Positions 7,984 to 15,512 of a stretch of DNA of 64,000 nt are shown one piece after another (within the stretch, counting starts at the first letter, position 1; each line of letters starts with the position of its first letter). This DNA is from Lysobacterales bacterium. Its GTDB lineage: Bacteria > Pseudomonadota > Gammaproteobacteria > Xanthomonadales > SZUA-5. Below the pieces are notes generated by a model. That model searched no databases. It was not told the DNA's origin and saw nothing but the letters and a program-made list of their open reading frames with translations. The position numbers and the translations under genes are program-made. Location of the stretch: assembly GCA_022844165.1 (NCBI GenBank), contig JALHMH010000012.1, forward strand, positions 56,056 to 120,055, given 5' to 3'.

Positions 7984-9372
7984 TCACGTGATCGCTTCGT
8001 CTGCCTCGCCCGGCGAACGAATGCCATATTTCTCCAAACGCCGATACAGCGCCGCGCGCGACAAACCGAGAATGTCGGAAGCACGTTGAACGTTGCCCTC
8101 GGCGCGAATCATCGCACGCCGAACCATCATTTCCTCGGCCGCGTCCAGTGTCATGTGATCGAGTTCGGTTTCGGTTGCTTGCGGTGCCGGGAAGCTGAAA
8201 GCCAGATCATCAATCTCGCCGCCGCGAGCCATCAGTACGGCTCGCTCCAAAACATGCGACAACTCCCGGACATTGCCGGGCCAGCCATAGCCAATCAGTG
8301 CGCGTTCGGCGCTGGGCGAGAGTTTCAGTGCGCTGCGCTGATAGCGCTCGGCGAAACGTGCCAACAGTCCACGCGCCAGTGGGAGTATGTCTTCCTTTCG
8401 CTCGCGCAGTGGTGGCAATCTGAGTTCGACGGTATTGAGCCGAAACAACAAGTCCTTGCGAAAACGACCCTTGGCGACATCGTCGGCAAGGTCCGCGTTG
8501 GTTGCCGAAATCAGGCGTATGTTGGCTCGACTCGTTCGCGACGAACCCAGGCGTTCGAACTCGCCGTCTTCAAGCACGCGCAGCAACTTCGGTTGTTGCG
8601 CAACGGGAATGTTGCCGACCTCGTCCAAAAAAAGTGTGCCGCCATCGGCCAACTCAAAACGCCCGATACGATCCTGCTTGGCATCCGTGAATGCGCCGCG
8701 CACATGGCCGAACATCTCGCTCTCGAACACGGATTCTGCGATGCCGCCCATGTTGACCTTAATCAGTGCTTTGTCGGCTCGCCGCGAATTTTGGTGGAGC
8801 AGGTCAGCGATCAGTCCCTTGCCGGTGCCGTTTTCGCCCAGCACCAGGATGTTTGCGTCCGTTGGCCCAACACGGGCGATCATGTCCAATATCGGACGCA
8901 TCGCGGCCGATTCCGCAACAAAATCCGCGCGCGTGCCTCGCAGGATCTCCACTTCACGTTCCAGTTTTTGCGCACGCTTTCGGGTTGCGCCGAAGTTTGC
9001 CTGATTGCGCAGGATCGACAGCAGGCGCGCGTTGTCCCAGGGTTTCTCGACAAAGTCGTTGGCGCCCCGGCGCATCGCCTCCACTGCAATATCAATCGTT
9101 CCCCAGGCGGTCATCACAACAACTGGCAGTTCAGCGTCCAGCGCGCGGATCTGAGCGAGTAGTTCAAGGCCTTCCTGGCCGCTGGTTGTGTCGCGTGTGT
9201 AGTTCAAGTCCATGAGCACGACCGAAACCGATTTGGTGCGCACAATTTCAAGGGCTGCTTCGGGGCTCATCGCCTGAAGCGACGCGATGCCCTCTGCCTT
9301 GAGCAGCAGACGCAATGCCTCCAAGACGTCACGCTGGTCGTCAGCAATGAGGATCGGTGCGTGTTCGGACAT
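7984..9372 (-). CDS. Sigma-54-dependent response regulator (enhancer-binding protein)
   Basis: A 462-residue NtrC-family activator. The receiver domain (1-125) has the acidic pair Asp11/Asp12, phosphoacceptor Asp55, Thr88 and Lys110. The AAA+ domain has Walker A GENGTGKG (179-186), Walker B GGTLFLDE (244-251) and an arginine-finger region FRKDLLFRLN. The sigma-54 contact loop is GAFTDA (226-231) where the consensus is GAFTGA. A Fis-type helix-turn-helix closes the protein (RASDILGLSRAALYRRLEKY). The gene precedes the NtrY-like kinase on the same strand. A sigma-54 promoter match sits just upstream, which suggests positive autoregulation. Target genes are not evident; the convergent polyamine operon is one candidate by position only. 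Confidence 0.92.
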   Translation of the reverse strand: MSEHAPILIADDQRDVLEALRLLLKAEGIASLQAMSPEAALEIVRTKSVSVVLMDLNYTRDTTSGQEGLELLAQIRALDAELPVVVMTAWGTIDIAVEAMRRGANDFVEKPWDNARLLSILRNQANFGATRKRAQKLEREVEILRGTRADFVAESAAMRPILDMIARVGPTDANILVLGENGTGKGLIADLLHQNSRRADKALIKVNMGGIAESVFESEMFGHVRGAFTDAKQDRIGRFELADGGTLFLDEVGNIPVAQQPKLLRVLEDGEFERLGSSRTSRANIRLISATNADLADDVAKGRFRKDLLFRLNTVELRLPPLRERKEDILPLARGLLARFAERYQRSALKLSPSAERALIGYGWPGNVRELSHVLERAVLMARGGEIDDLAFSFPAPQATETELDHMTLDAAEEMMVRRAMIRAEGNVQRASDILGLSRAALYRRLEKYGIRSPGEADEAIT

Positions 9373-9402
9373 GTCTGAAACTCTGACTGAAAATGGTGTA
9401 GC

Positions 9403-9418
9403 AGCAGTTTACGTGCCA
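9403..9418 (-). promoter_or_regulatory. Sigma-54 (-24/-12) promoter for the sigma-54 activator gene
   Basis: On the reverse strand the bases read TGGCACGTAAACTGCT. The invariant GG and GC are separated by 10 bases, and the match to TGGCACG-N4-TTGCW has one mismatch. The predicted transcription start is near 9392, about 20 bases before the activator ATG at 9372. The site is intergenic and correctly oriented to drive an activator of the sigma-54 class. Confidence 0.65.
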
Positions 9419-9569
9419 TCGACAGCATCGTCTTCGAAAGAAACTGCTGGACCTGGAAAATGACCACCGTTTAACCTTGCATTTGGGCAGATTCGACACT
9501 ACATGCCATACTCGCGGGCTGCGCGCGTCGCTGCGCCGGAACTTACACTCATTACCTTTAGGAACTCTC

Positions 9570-10049
9570 ATGGCTGACGAAAACACCAACGGCGCAAACG
9601 GGAATGGCACGGCGGATCAAGGTCCGCAGCTGCAGGTGCAGAAGATCTACGTAAAAGATGCGTCGTTCGAAGCGCCGACGGCACCGCACATTTTTCAAGA
9701 GCAGGGCCAGCAGCGCATTGAGTTAAACCTCAATCAGAAGGCGCAGCAATTGGCGCCCAGCGTCTACGAAATTGTGCTGACGGTCACTGTGACCTGTAAG
9801 GTCGGCGAAAAGACGGCGTTCCTCGTGGAAGTTCAGCAGGCAGGCATTTTTGGCCTCCAGGGGTTCGATCCGCAGCAGCTCGATCTGGTCATCGGCACGT
9901 ATTGCCCGAACATCATCTTCCCCTATGCACGCCACGCAATATCGAGCCTGATCGAGCAGGGCGGATTCCCGCCGTTCCTGTTGCAACCGATCAACTTCGA
10001 GCAAATTTATGCCGAGCAGTTGCGTCGAAAGCAACAAGCAGCAGCCTGA
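9570..10049 (+). CDS. secB: Protein-export chaperone SecB
   Basis: A 159-residue cytoplasmic chaperone that holds preproteins unfolded and passes them to SecA. Recognisable family segments are LQVQKIYVKDASFEAPTAP, YEIVLTVTVTCKVGEKTAFL, VEVQQAGIFGL and CPNIIFPYARHAISSLIEQG, followed by the PPFLLQPINFEQIYAEQL tail. The start at 9570 follows a TTTAGGA ribosome-binding site. The N-terminal tail is rich in Asn/Gly (DENTNGANGNGTADQG), longer than in E. coli and presumably disordered. gpsA follows within 4 bases, the standard secB-gpsA order. Confidence 0.97.
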   Translation: MADENTNGANGNGTADQGPQLQVQKIYVKDASFEAPTAPHIFQEQGQQRIELNLNQKAQQLAPSVYEIVLTVTVTCKVGEKTAFLVEVQQAGIFGLQGFDPQQLDLVIGTYCPNIIFPYARHAISSLIEQGGFPPFLLQPINFEQIYAEQLRRKQQAAA

Positions 10050-10053
10050 TTGA

Positions 10054-11076
10054 GTGACGGCCGTGTCCACCATCGCCGTACTCGGCGCCGGATCATGGGG
10101 CACGGCACTTGCCAGTTTGTTGGCGAGAAATGGCGCGCAGGTGAACTTGTGGGGCCGTCGCAGCGGCGGCCTCACGCAGCTAAAGAACGGTTGGCGCAAC
10201 GAGCGCTACTTGCCAGGAATTGACCTGCCCAATTCGCTGCGTTACGGCACCGATATCGGTGATGCTGTCTGTGCCGCGGATTGGGTTCTGGTGGTTGTGC
10301 CGAGCCATGCGTTTGCCGAAACACTGATGAACCTTCGCGACGTTGCCGGCGCACCCAATGGCCTGGCCTGGGCAAGTAAGGGGTTCGAGCCCGGCTCTGG
10401 CGATTTCCTGCATGAGGTCGCTGATCGTATCTTCGGCACTCAGTTGCCCAAGGCAGTCGTCACCGGGCCGAGTTTCGCCAAAGAAGTTGCACTTGGTATG
10501 CCGAGCGCGGTGACAGTCCACTCGGATGACGATGAATTTGCGAAACAGGTCGCGACCTCGCTGCACGGGCCACAGTTTCGAGCCTATACCGGGAACGACA
10601 TACGCGGCGCCGAGTTGGGCGGCGCGATGAAGAATGTGCTGGCTGTGGCCACTGGTATCGCCGATGGTATGGGTTTGGGTCTAAATGCTCGCGCCGGGCT
10701 GATCACCCGCGGTTTGAACGAAATGCTGCGACTCAACAAGCCTCTGGGTGGCCGTGCCGAGACGATCATCGGGCTCGCGGGACTCGGTGACCTGGTGTTG
10801 ACCTGCACCGGCGATTTGTCGCGCAACCGGCGACTTGGGCTCGCGCTAGGTCGTGGTACGCCGTTGCCGCAGGCGATCGCCGAGATCGGCCAGGTGGTCG
10901 AGAGTGTGCAGACCGCGGATGAAGTCATGCGCCTGGCTGAGCGTTTTGGACTGGATTTGCCGATTGCCTCGCAAGTCCGTGCCGTGCTGCACGGCGATAC
11001 GACGCCCGAGAACGGACTTCGCGCTCTGCTGGCGCGAGATCAGAAGCCAGAATATGGCTCGGAATTGGGATTTTGA
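10054..11076 (+). CDS. gpsA: Glycerol-3-phosphate dehydrogenase [NAD(P)+]
   Basis: A 340-residue cytosolic enzyme that reduces dihydroxyacetone phosphate to sn-glycerol-3-phosphate, the phospholipid backbone precursor. The Rossmann motif is [12 protein letters not shown] (about 9-20). Substrate and catalytic segments include [30 protein letters not shown] and [15 protein letters not shown], and [20 protein letters not shown] is a family signature. The start is GTG at 10054; a second GTG at 10063 is an alternative. It is transcribed with secB. No obvious terminator follows, only an 8-bp hairpin at 11187-11212 before the next gene. Confidence 0.97.
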   Translation: MTAVSTIAVLGAGSWGTALASLLARNGAQVNLWGRRSGGLTQLKNGWRNERYLPGIDLPNSLRYGTDIGDAVCAADWVLVVVPSHAFAETLMNLRDVAGAPNGLAWASKGFEPGSGDFLHEVADRIFGTQLPKAVVTGPSFAKEVALGMPSAVTVHSDDDEFAKQVATSLHGPQFRAYTGNDIRGAELGGAMKNVLAVATGIADGMGLGLNARAGLITRGLNEMLRLNKPLGGRAETIIGLAGLGDLVLTCTGDLSRNRRLGLALGRGTPLPQAIAEIGQVVESVQTADEVMRLAERFGLDLPIASQVRAVLHGDTTPENGLRALLARDQKPEYGSELGF

Positions 11077-11186
11077 GGCGAGCGCCTTTGGGATCGCGAT
11101 CCGCCCTGGTTCCAGAACGTCCTTAGGCGCTTGAGCAGGCCGATTCCGGTCTTGCATCCGAATGGTGCCCTGCGGCAGTAACAACA

Positions 11187-11212
11187 GCAAATCGTGCTTT
11201 GTCGCGATTTGC
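11187..11212 (+). repeat. Hairpin in the leader of the DUF4331 gene
   Basis: GCAAATCG and CGATTTGC form a perfect 8-bp stem around a 10-base loop, 43 bases before the DUF4331 start. There is no T-run, so it is not a classical terminator. It may be a leader structure or mark the 3' end of the secB-gpsA transcript. Confidence 0.35.
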
Positions 11213-11255
11213 TGGCCATCAGAGCCAGCGTCTTCTCTCTATTTGAGGATGCGCT

Positions 11256-12647
11256 ATGAGACGTGTACTTTTGATTGTCGCTTTGGCAGCGAGTTCGAGC
11301 CTGTTCGCATCAAGTCATCGCGAAGCGCCTGGCATCACCAGGACGCCCAAGGTCGATGCGACCGATTTCTATATGTTTCGCAGCTACGAGCAGGGTCGCG
11401 ATGGCTTCGTGACTTTGATCGCCAACTATCTGCCGCTGCAAGACGCCTACGGTGGCCCCAACTACTTCTCGCTCGATCCAGAGGCGCTGTACGAGATTCA
11501 TGTCGACAATAATGGCGATGCGGTCGAAGATCTCACATTTCAGTTTCGCTTCCAGAACTTTTCCCAAGACTTGAGGATTCCGGTCAATGGTGTACCGGTC
11601 GCAGTGCCGCTGATCAATATCGGTCAGTTCGGCAATACACCTGAGGCGAATGACGCCGTCAAGAATCTGCTCGAAACCTATACGGTTGGCGTCATTCGAG
11701 GCGATCGCAACTTCGGCGATCCGGTGCTTGCACAGAACGCATCCATGTCGAATGTGACGCGCTTCCGCAAGCCCTTCGACTACATTGGTACGAAGTCCCA
11801 GCCGAACTATGCGCAGTACGCCGACAGTCACATTTGGCGTATCGCAATCCCCGGCTGCGGCGAGGGCAAGGTCTTTGTTGGTCAGCGCAACGATCCTTTC
11901 AGCGTCAATCTGGGCGAAATTTTCGATTTGATCAATCTCAATCCGCTCGGACCGGTGAACGGTGAGAGCAATACCATTGCCGATAAAAACGTCACGAGCT
12001 TGATACTGGAAGTTCCGATCGACTGTGTGCGCGGCAACTCGGACATCATTGGCGCGTGGACCACGGCCAGTCTGCCCGGCAAGGACGGCACGGTTTCGAG
12101 TGCGCGGCGCCCGTTTCGCCAGGTATCGCGTTTGAGCGCGCCGCTGGTGAACGAGGTGGTCATCGGCATTCCGGACAAGGACCGCTTCAACGCTTCCGAA
12201 CCGCGCAACGATGGCCAGTTCGCACAGTACGTGACGAATCCGACGCTTCCGGAGTTGATCGAGATTCTGTTTGCCGCACCGGCGCCGAACCAGTTTCCGC
12301 GCACCGATCTGGTCGCCGCGTTTTTGACGGGCGTGAACGGACTGAACCAACCACCGAATGTGACGCCCGCCGAGATGATGCGGCTGAACCTTGGAATTGC
12401 ACCCAAGGCTGCCGCAGCGCAAAGCAATCTTGGCGTGCTGGGCGGGGACACCGCGGGGTTTCCTAACGGACGGCGCCCAGGCGACGATGTTGTTGACATC
12501 GAACTACGTGTCGCCATGGGCGCGCTGTTGCCCAGTGACGTTGCTCCGGCGGGACAATTGCCCATCACTGATGGCGCCACGGTCAACGCAACGCAGTTCC
12601 GCAGCGCTTTTCCGTACCTGAATACGCCCATTCCAGGCGCCCGTTAG
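11256..12647 (+). CDS. Secreted DUF4331 family protein
   Basis: A 463-residue exported protein. The signal peptide (MRRVLLIVALAASSSLFA) is followed by SSHREAPGI, the characteristic mature N-terminus of DUF4331 proteins, then DATDFYMFRSYE and YEIHVDNNGDAVEDLTFQFRF, also family hallmarks. The C-terminal part holds LRVAMGALLPSDVAPAGQLP and DGATVNATQF, typical of this family. The molecular function of DUF4331 is unknown. A ribosome-binding site (TGAGGAT) precedes the ATG. The gene is followed by four hairpins and then by a TPR/HupE/TonB cluster on the same strand, so it may belong to the same extracytoplasmic pathway. Confidence 0.88.
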   Translation: MRRVLLIVALAASSSLFASSHREAPGITRTPKVDATDFYMFRSYEQGRDGFVTLIANYLPLQDAYGGPNYFSLDPEALYEIHVDNNGDAVEDLTFQFRFQNFSQDLRIPVNGVPVAVPLINIGQFGNTPEANDAVKNLLETYTVGVIRGDRNFGDPVLAQNASMSNVTRFRKPFDYIGTKSQPNYAQYADSHIWRIAIPGCGEGKVFVGQRNDPFSVNLGEIFDLINLNPLGPVNGESNTIADKNVTSLILEVPIDCVRGNSDIIGAWTTASLPGKDGTVSSARRPFRQVSRLSAPLVNEVVIGIPDKDRFNASEPRNDGQFAQYVTNPTLPELIEILFAAPAPNQFPRTDLVAAFLTGVNGLNQPPNVTPAEMMRLNLGIAPKAAAAQSNLGVLGGDTAGFPNGRRPGDDVVDIELRVAMGALLPSDVAPAGQLPITDGATVNATQFRSAFPYLNTPIPGAR

Positions 12648-12791
12648 CAGGCTGTTGAGAAACAGCCTGCGGGCGCGAACCATGGATGGTTCGCACATGG
12701 GAGAAACGCACAGGAAGTGCGTTTCTCAACAATGTGTTAGTCCATCGGCATCTGGTTCGGACATTTCGTCACCAGAAGTACGAAATGTCCG
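12647..12791. repeat. Array of four consecutive perfect hairpins
   Basis: Four inverted repeats stand in a row directly after the DUF4331 stop. The first is 12647-12670, GCAGGCTGTT/AACAGCCTGC with a 4-base loop. The second is 12675-12694, GCGAACCA/TGGTTCGC with a 4-base loop. The third is 12701-12727, GAGAAACGCAC/GTGCGTTTCTC with a 5-base loop. The fourth is 12758-12791, CGGACATTTCGT/ACGAAATGTCCG with a 10-base loop. The first two have relatives at 39102-39150, so they are dispersed extragenic repeats. None is followed by a T-run. They may stabilise the upstream transcript or attenuate transcription into the TPR gene. Confidence 0.8.
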
Positions 12792-12882
12792 GACCGATGT
12801 TGTAACTCACAGCGTCTCGCTTCGGCGAGTCGCGAGTGCGGTTGACGCGCACGATGCAGAAAACCACAGATCGCTCGCCCCT

Positions 12883-13980
12883 ATGCCCATGCTCGGCCCA
12901 CTTTTGCTGATCTCCGCGATCGCTGCAACACCTTATCGCCCGACCGACGATGCACTGGTGCTCGGCCCTGTGACCAGCGATGCACCATCGGCGCTGAAGG
13001 AGCTGCGCGCAATCCAGAGCCCAGGCAGCGCCGCGGAATTCGCGCGGCGCATGTTGCTGCGCGCCGAAGAATCCCAGGACCCAACGTTTGCGCAATACGC
13101 GCTTGCCGCGGTCGAACGCCAGCCCGGTGCGGACGCAGAACAGCGCGTTCTGCGTGCAACAATCCTACAGCGCCTGCATCGTTTCGATGCGGCTCTGGCA
13201 GAGCTCGATGTCGCGCTTGAAGCCCCAGATCCGCCGGCCCAAGGATATTTCGTACGGGCGGTACTGCGCACGCTTCGCGCCGATTATGCCGGCGCACTCC
13301 GCGACTGCGCGGCATTGCTCGGGCGAATCGAAGCGCTGGGTGTTGCTGCATGCGCTGCACTTCCTCGTGCGCGCTCCGGCCAGGCGGAGATCGCATATTC
13401 GGCGCTGGTTGACATGCTCGATGCCAGTACTGGAGACAACGAGGTTACACGTTACGCCCATGGTGTTGCGGCCGAGCTGGCGTGGCGGCTGGCAAAGCCC
13501 GACGCGCTGGAACGGCTCCGTCGCGCGGCCGCGCACGGCAAACCGCTTCAGCGTCTTGCGTATGCCGATGCTTTGATTGCGCTCGGCCACAACGAAGAAG
13601 CGCTGACGGCAATCGATGCAATGCCGGGCGAAGGCGCAATGTTGCGCCGCGCGCGGGCGTTGTGTGCCGTTGGCGACAAGGAGTCGCTGCCAGCGCTCGT
13701 GTCTGCCCTGTGGGCGGGGATTGATGCTCGGGCGCTGCGCGGCGACGCCAGTCACGCTCGCGAAGATGCGTACTTCTTCGCGTACATCGAGCGTGACGCA
13801 AAGCGCGCGCTCAAGGCCGCCCAGGCGAACTTCAAGGAGCAGAAAGAACCGATCGACGCAGAGTTGTTGCTCGACGCGGCGGAACTGGCGGGCGACGATC
13901 CTGCAATGGAATCGGTGCGCCGCTGGCTCAGTACTCATGCCATCGCCGACGCGCATCTTGAACAGCGGTTAGCGCGATGA
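12883..13980 (+). CDS. Exported TPR-like helical repeat protein
   Basis: A 365-residue protein with a short N-terminal hydrophobic signal (MPMLGPLLLISAIAATPY) and an Ala/Leu/Arg-rich body of paired helices. Segments such as LRATILQRLHRFDAALAELDVALEAPD and YFVRAVLRTLRADYAGALRDCAAL read as tetratricopeptide-type repeats. The open frame begins earlier (12655) but crosses the hairpin array; the Met at 12883 gives a plausible signal sequence. It overlaps the HupE-like gene by ATGA, so the two are translationally coupled. It is probably a periplasmic scaffold for the membrane protein encoded next. Precise role unknown. Confidence 0.75.
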   Translation: MPMLGPLLLISAIAATPYRPTDDALVLGPVTSDAPSALKELRAIQSPGSAAEFARRMLLRAEESQDPTFAQYALAAVERQPGADAEQRVLRATILQRLHRFDAALAELDVALEAPDPPAQGYFVRAVLRTLRADYAGALRDCAALLGRIEALGVAACAALPRARSGQAEIAYSALVDMLDASTGDNEVTRYAHGVAAELAWRLAKPDALERLRRAAAHGKPLQRLAYADALIALGHNEEALTAIDAMPGEGAMLRRARALCAVGDKESLPALVSALWAGIDARALRGDASHAREDAYFFAYIERDAKRALKAAQANFKEQKEPIDAELLLDAAELAGDDPAMESVRRWLSTHAIADAHLEQRLAR

Positions 13981-15080
13981 GGTTTCTGACGGCACTGTTG
14001 TTATGCGTCGCCGGCAGTGCGGCTGCGCATCAGCCGAGCACCGCGTACCTGGCGCTCACCGTGAGTGGATCCAACATCGAAGGCCGCTTAGACATCGCGA
14101 TCGACGATGCGCAGCGTGTGTTCGCGTTGGACGCGAACAGCGATGGTTTGGCCACCTGGGGCGAGGCGCTTGCCATCGAAACGAACCTGCAACAACTGCC
14201 CGGCGAGGCGCTCGTATTGGCGCTGGACGGCGAGCCGTGTCGCTTCGCCCCGGCGCCGATCGCATTGGTGGAACACAGCGACGGCAACTATCTGGCATTG
14301 CGTTTTACTTCGACCTGCACGCGCAGCGGCGCGCTTGACGTACGCTATAACTGGCTGGTCGATGTCGATTCCGATCATCGGTTGTTGGCGCGGATTGATC
14401 ACGGCGGCGAACAAAGCGCCGTGTTCAGTAGCGAATCGCGGCGCGCGCGAATTGAGCCAGGAGCGCCTCAGGGCAGCGCAGCTTTTGCCGCGTTCTTCTG
14501 GCAAGGCGTGCTGCATATCGGCCTTGGGTTGGACCATTTGTTGTTCCTGAGCTGTCTGCTGCTACCCGCAGTGGTGTGCTATCGCGGTGGGCGCTACGAA
14601 GTCGCCGCCTCTGCGTGGATGGCGTTTGTCGATGTGGTCAAGGTGATTACCGCGTTTACGGTGGCGCACGCATTGAGTCTGACGGCGGTCACGTTCGAGT
14701 GGCTGCGTTTGCCGGTGCGTCTGGTTGAGGCCATGGTGGCAGCGACCATTCTGTTTGCGGCGCTCAACAACGTCCTGCCACTGGCCCGCAACGAGCGCCT
14801 TTGGGCCGTTGCATTCGGGTTCGGCGCAATCCATGGCGCCGGTTACGCTTCGGTGCTGGCGGGTCTGGAACTATCGAGCGCATCGATGTTACTCGCGCTC
14901 CTGGGTTTCAACCTAGGTGTCGAAGGTGCACAAGTCGCTGCTGCATCCATTTTCCTGCCTGTCGCGTATCTGTTTCGTCACCTGAAGCTCTATCGCCTCG
15001 TGCTGACCCTTGGTTCTCTGTTGATCGCCGGAGTGGCGTTGTTATGGCTCATCGAGCGCAGTTTCAATGTGCAGTTCTGA
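13977..15080 (+). CDS. HupE/UreJ-like membrane protein with periplasmic N-terminal domain
   Basis: A 367-residue protein of the long HupE/UreJ type. A signal peptide (MRFLTALLLCVAGSAAAHQ) leads into a periplasmic beta-rich domain (about 20-160). The C-terminal half is six or seven membrane helices. The HupE/UreJ signature H-x5-D-H occurs as LHIGLGLDHLLFLSCLLL, and KVITAFTVAHALSLT and FGFGAIHGAGYA are further conserved helices with His residues. HupE/UreJ proteins are linked to nickel or cobalt uptake, while this longer type is of unproven substrate. It overlaps the preceding TPR gene and the following small gene, in a tight operon with a TonB-dependent receptor. Confidence 0.85.
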   Translation: MRFLTALLLCVAGSAAAHQPSTAYLALTVSGSNIEGRLDIAIDDAQRVFALDANSDGLATWGEALAIETNLQQLPGEALVLALDGEPCRFAPAPIALVEHSDGNYLALRFTSTCTRSGALDVRYNWLVDVDSDHRLLARIDHGGEQSAVFSSESRRARIEPGAPQGSAAFAAFFWQGVLHIGLGLDHLLFLSCLLLPAVVCYRGGRYEVAASAWMAFVDVVKVITAFTVAHALSLTAVTFEWLRLPVRLVEAMVAATILFAALNNVLPLARNERLWAVAFGFGAIHGAGYASVLAGLELSSASMLLALLGFNLGVEGAQVAAASIFLPVAYLFRHLKLYRLVLTLGSLLIAGVALLWLIERSFNVQF

Positions 15081-15493
15081 TCGTTTGTTGCCTCGCTGCT
15101 GCCAGCGCTTTCGGTCACGGTGCCGGCTTTCAACGCGATTCGGCGCAGGCCATGGTGTTGCGCTTTGGCTATTCCACCGGCGAACCGATGAGCGATACCG
15201 ATGTGGTGGTCCATGGTCCCGATCAATCGATCGCATTGCGCACGCGAACCGATCGTGACGGCCGGGTCGCCTTTGTGCCAACAACGCCGGGGGAGTGGCA
15301 GGCACAAATCGACGACGGACTGGGACACGAGGTCGCCGCCAAGGTGCTGGTCGATGACGACGGTGCGGTATCGATGCGTGGCGAAGCGCAGCGTGTGGCG
15401 GTCCCACAAACGTTGCTGCTGCTTCTGCTCGCGGCCTCGGTTCTGGGCAACGTGGTCCAGGCGTTCCGGCGCCGATCGTCGTCCAGCAAATAA
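15044..15493 (+). CDS. Small periplasmic protein with C-terminal membrane anchor, NikK/CbiL-like
   Basis: A 149-residue protein whose start (MAHRAQFQCAVLIVCCLAAA) overlaps the end of the HupE-like gene by 37 bases. It has a signal sequence ending near SAFGHG, a single Ig/transthyretin-like beta domain (LRFGYSTGEPMSDTDVVVHG, TDRDGRVAFVPTTPGEWQ) and a C-terminal hydrophobic helix (PQTLLLLLLAASVLGNVVQA) followed by Arg-rich residues. This layout resembles the accessory NikK/NikL/CbiL-type components of nickel and cobalt transporters. Assignment is by architecture only. It probably partners the HupE-like membrane protein. Confidence 0.65.
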   Translation: MAHRAQFQCAVLIVCCLAAASAFGHGAGFQRDSAQAMVLRFGYSTGEPMSDTDVVVHGPDQSIALRTRTDRDGRVAFVPTTPGEWQAQIDDGLGHEVAAKVLVDDDGAVSMRGEAQRVAVPQTLLLLLLAASVLGNVVQAFRRRSSSSK

Positions 15494-15512
15494 CATCTAT
15501 CTGAGACCTGCT

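Noticed and set aside
7663..9162. Long open frame (499 codons) on the forward strand across the sensor kinase start and the sigma-54 activator
   Set aside because: It is antisense to two genes with complete conserved domains, has no family similarity, and arises from codon bias on the other strand.
10098..10113. Good -24/-12 sigma-54-like match inside gpsA (GGGCACGGCACTTGCC)
   Set aside because: It lies in conserved coding sequence for the NAD-binding region and drives no obvious gene, so it is most likely chance.
11310..12422. 370-codon reverse frame inside the DUF4331 gene
   Set aside because: Antisense to a well-supported secreted protein, with no start signal or recognisable motif.
12647..12791. 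CRISPR array
   Set aside because: The hairpins differ from each other in sequence and spacing; there are no equal direct repeats with spacers and no cas genes.
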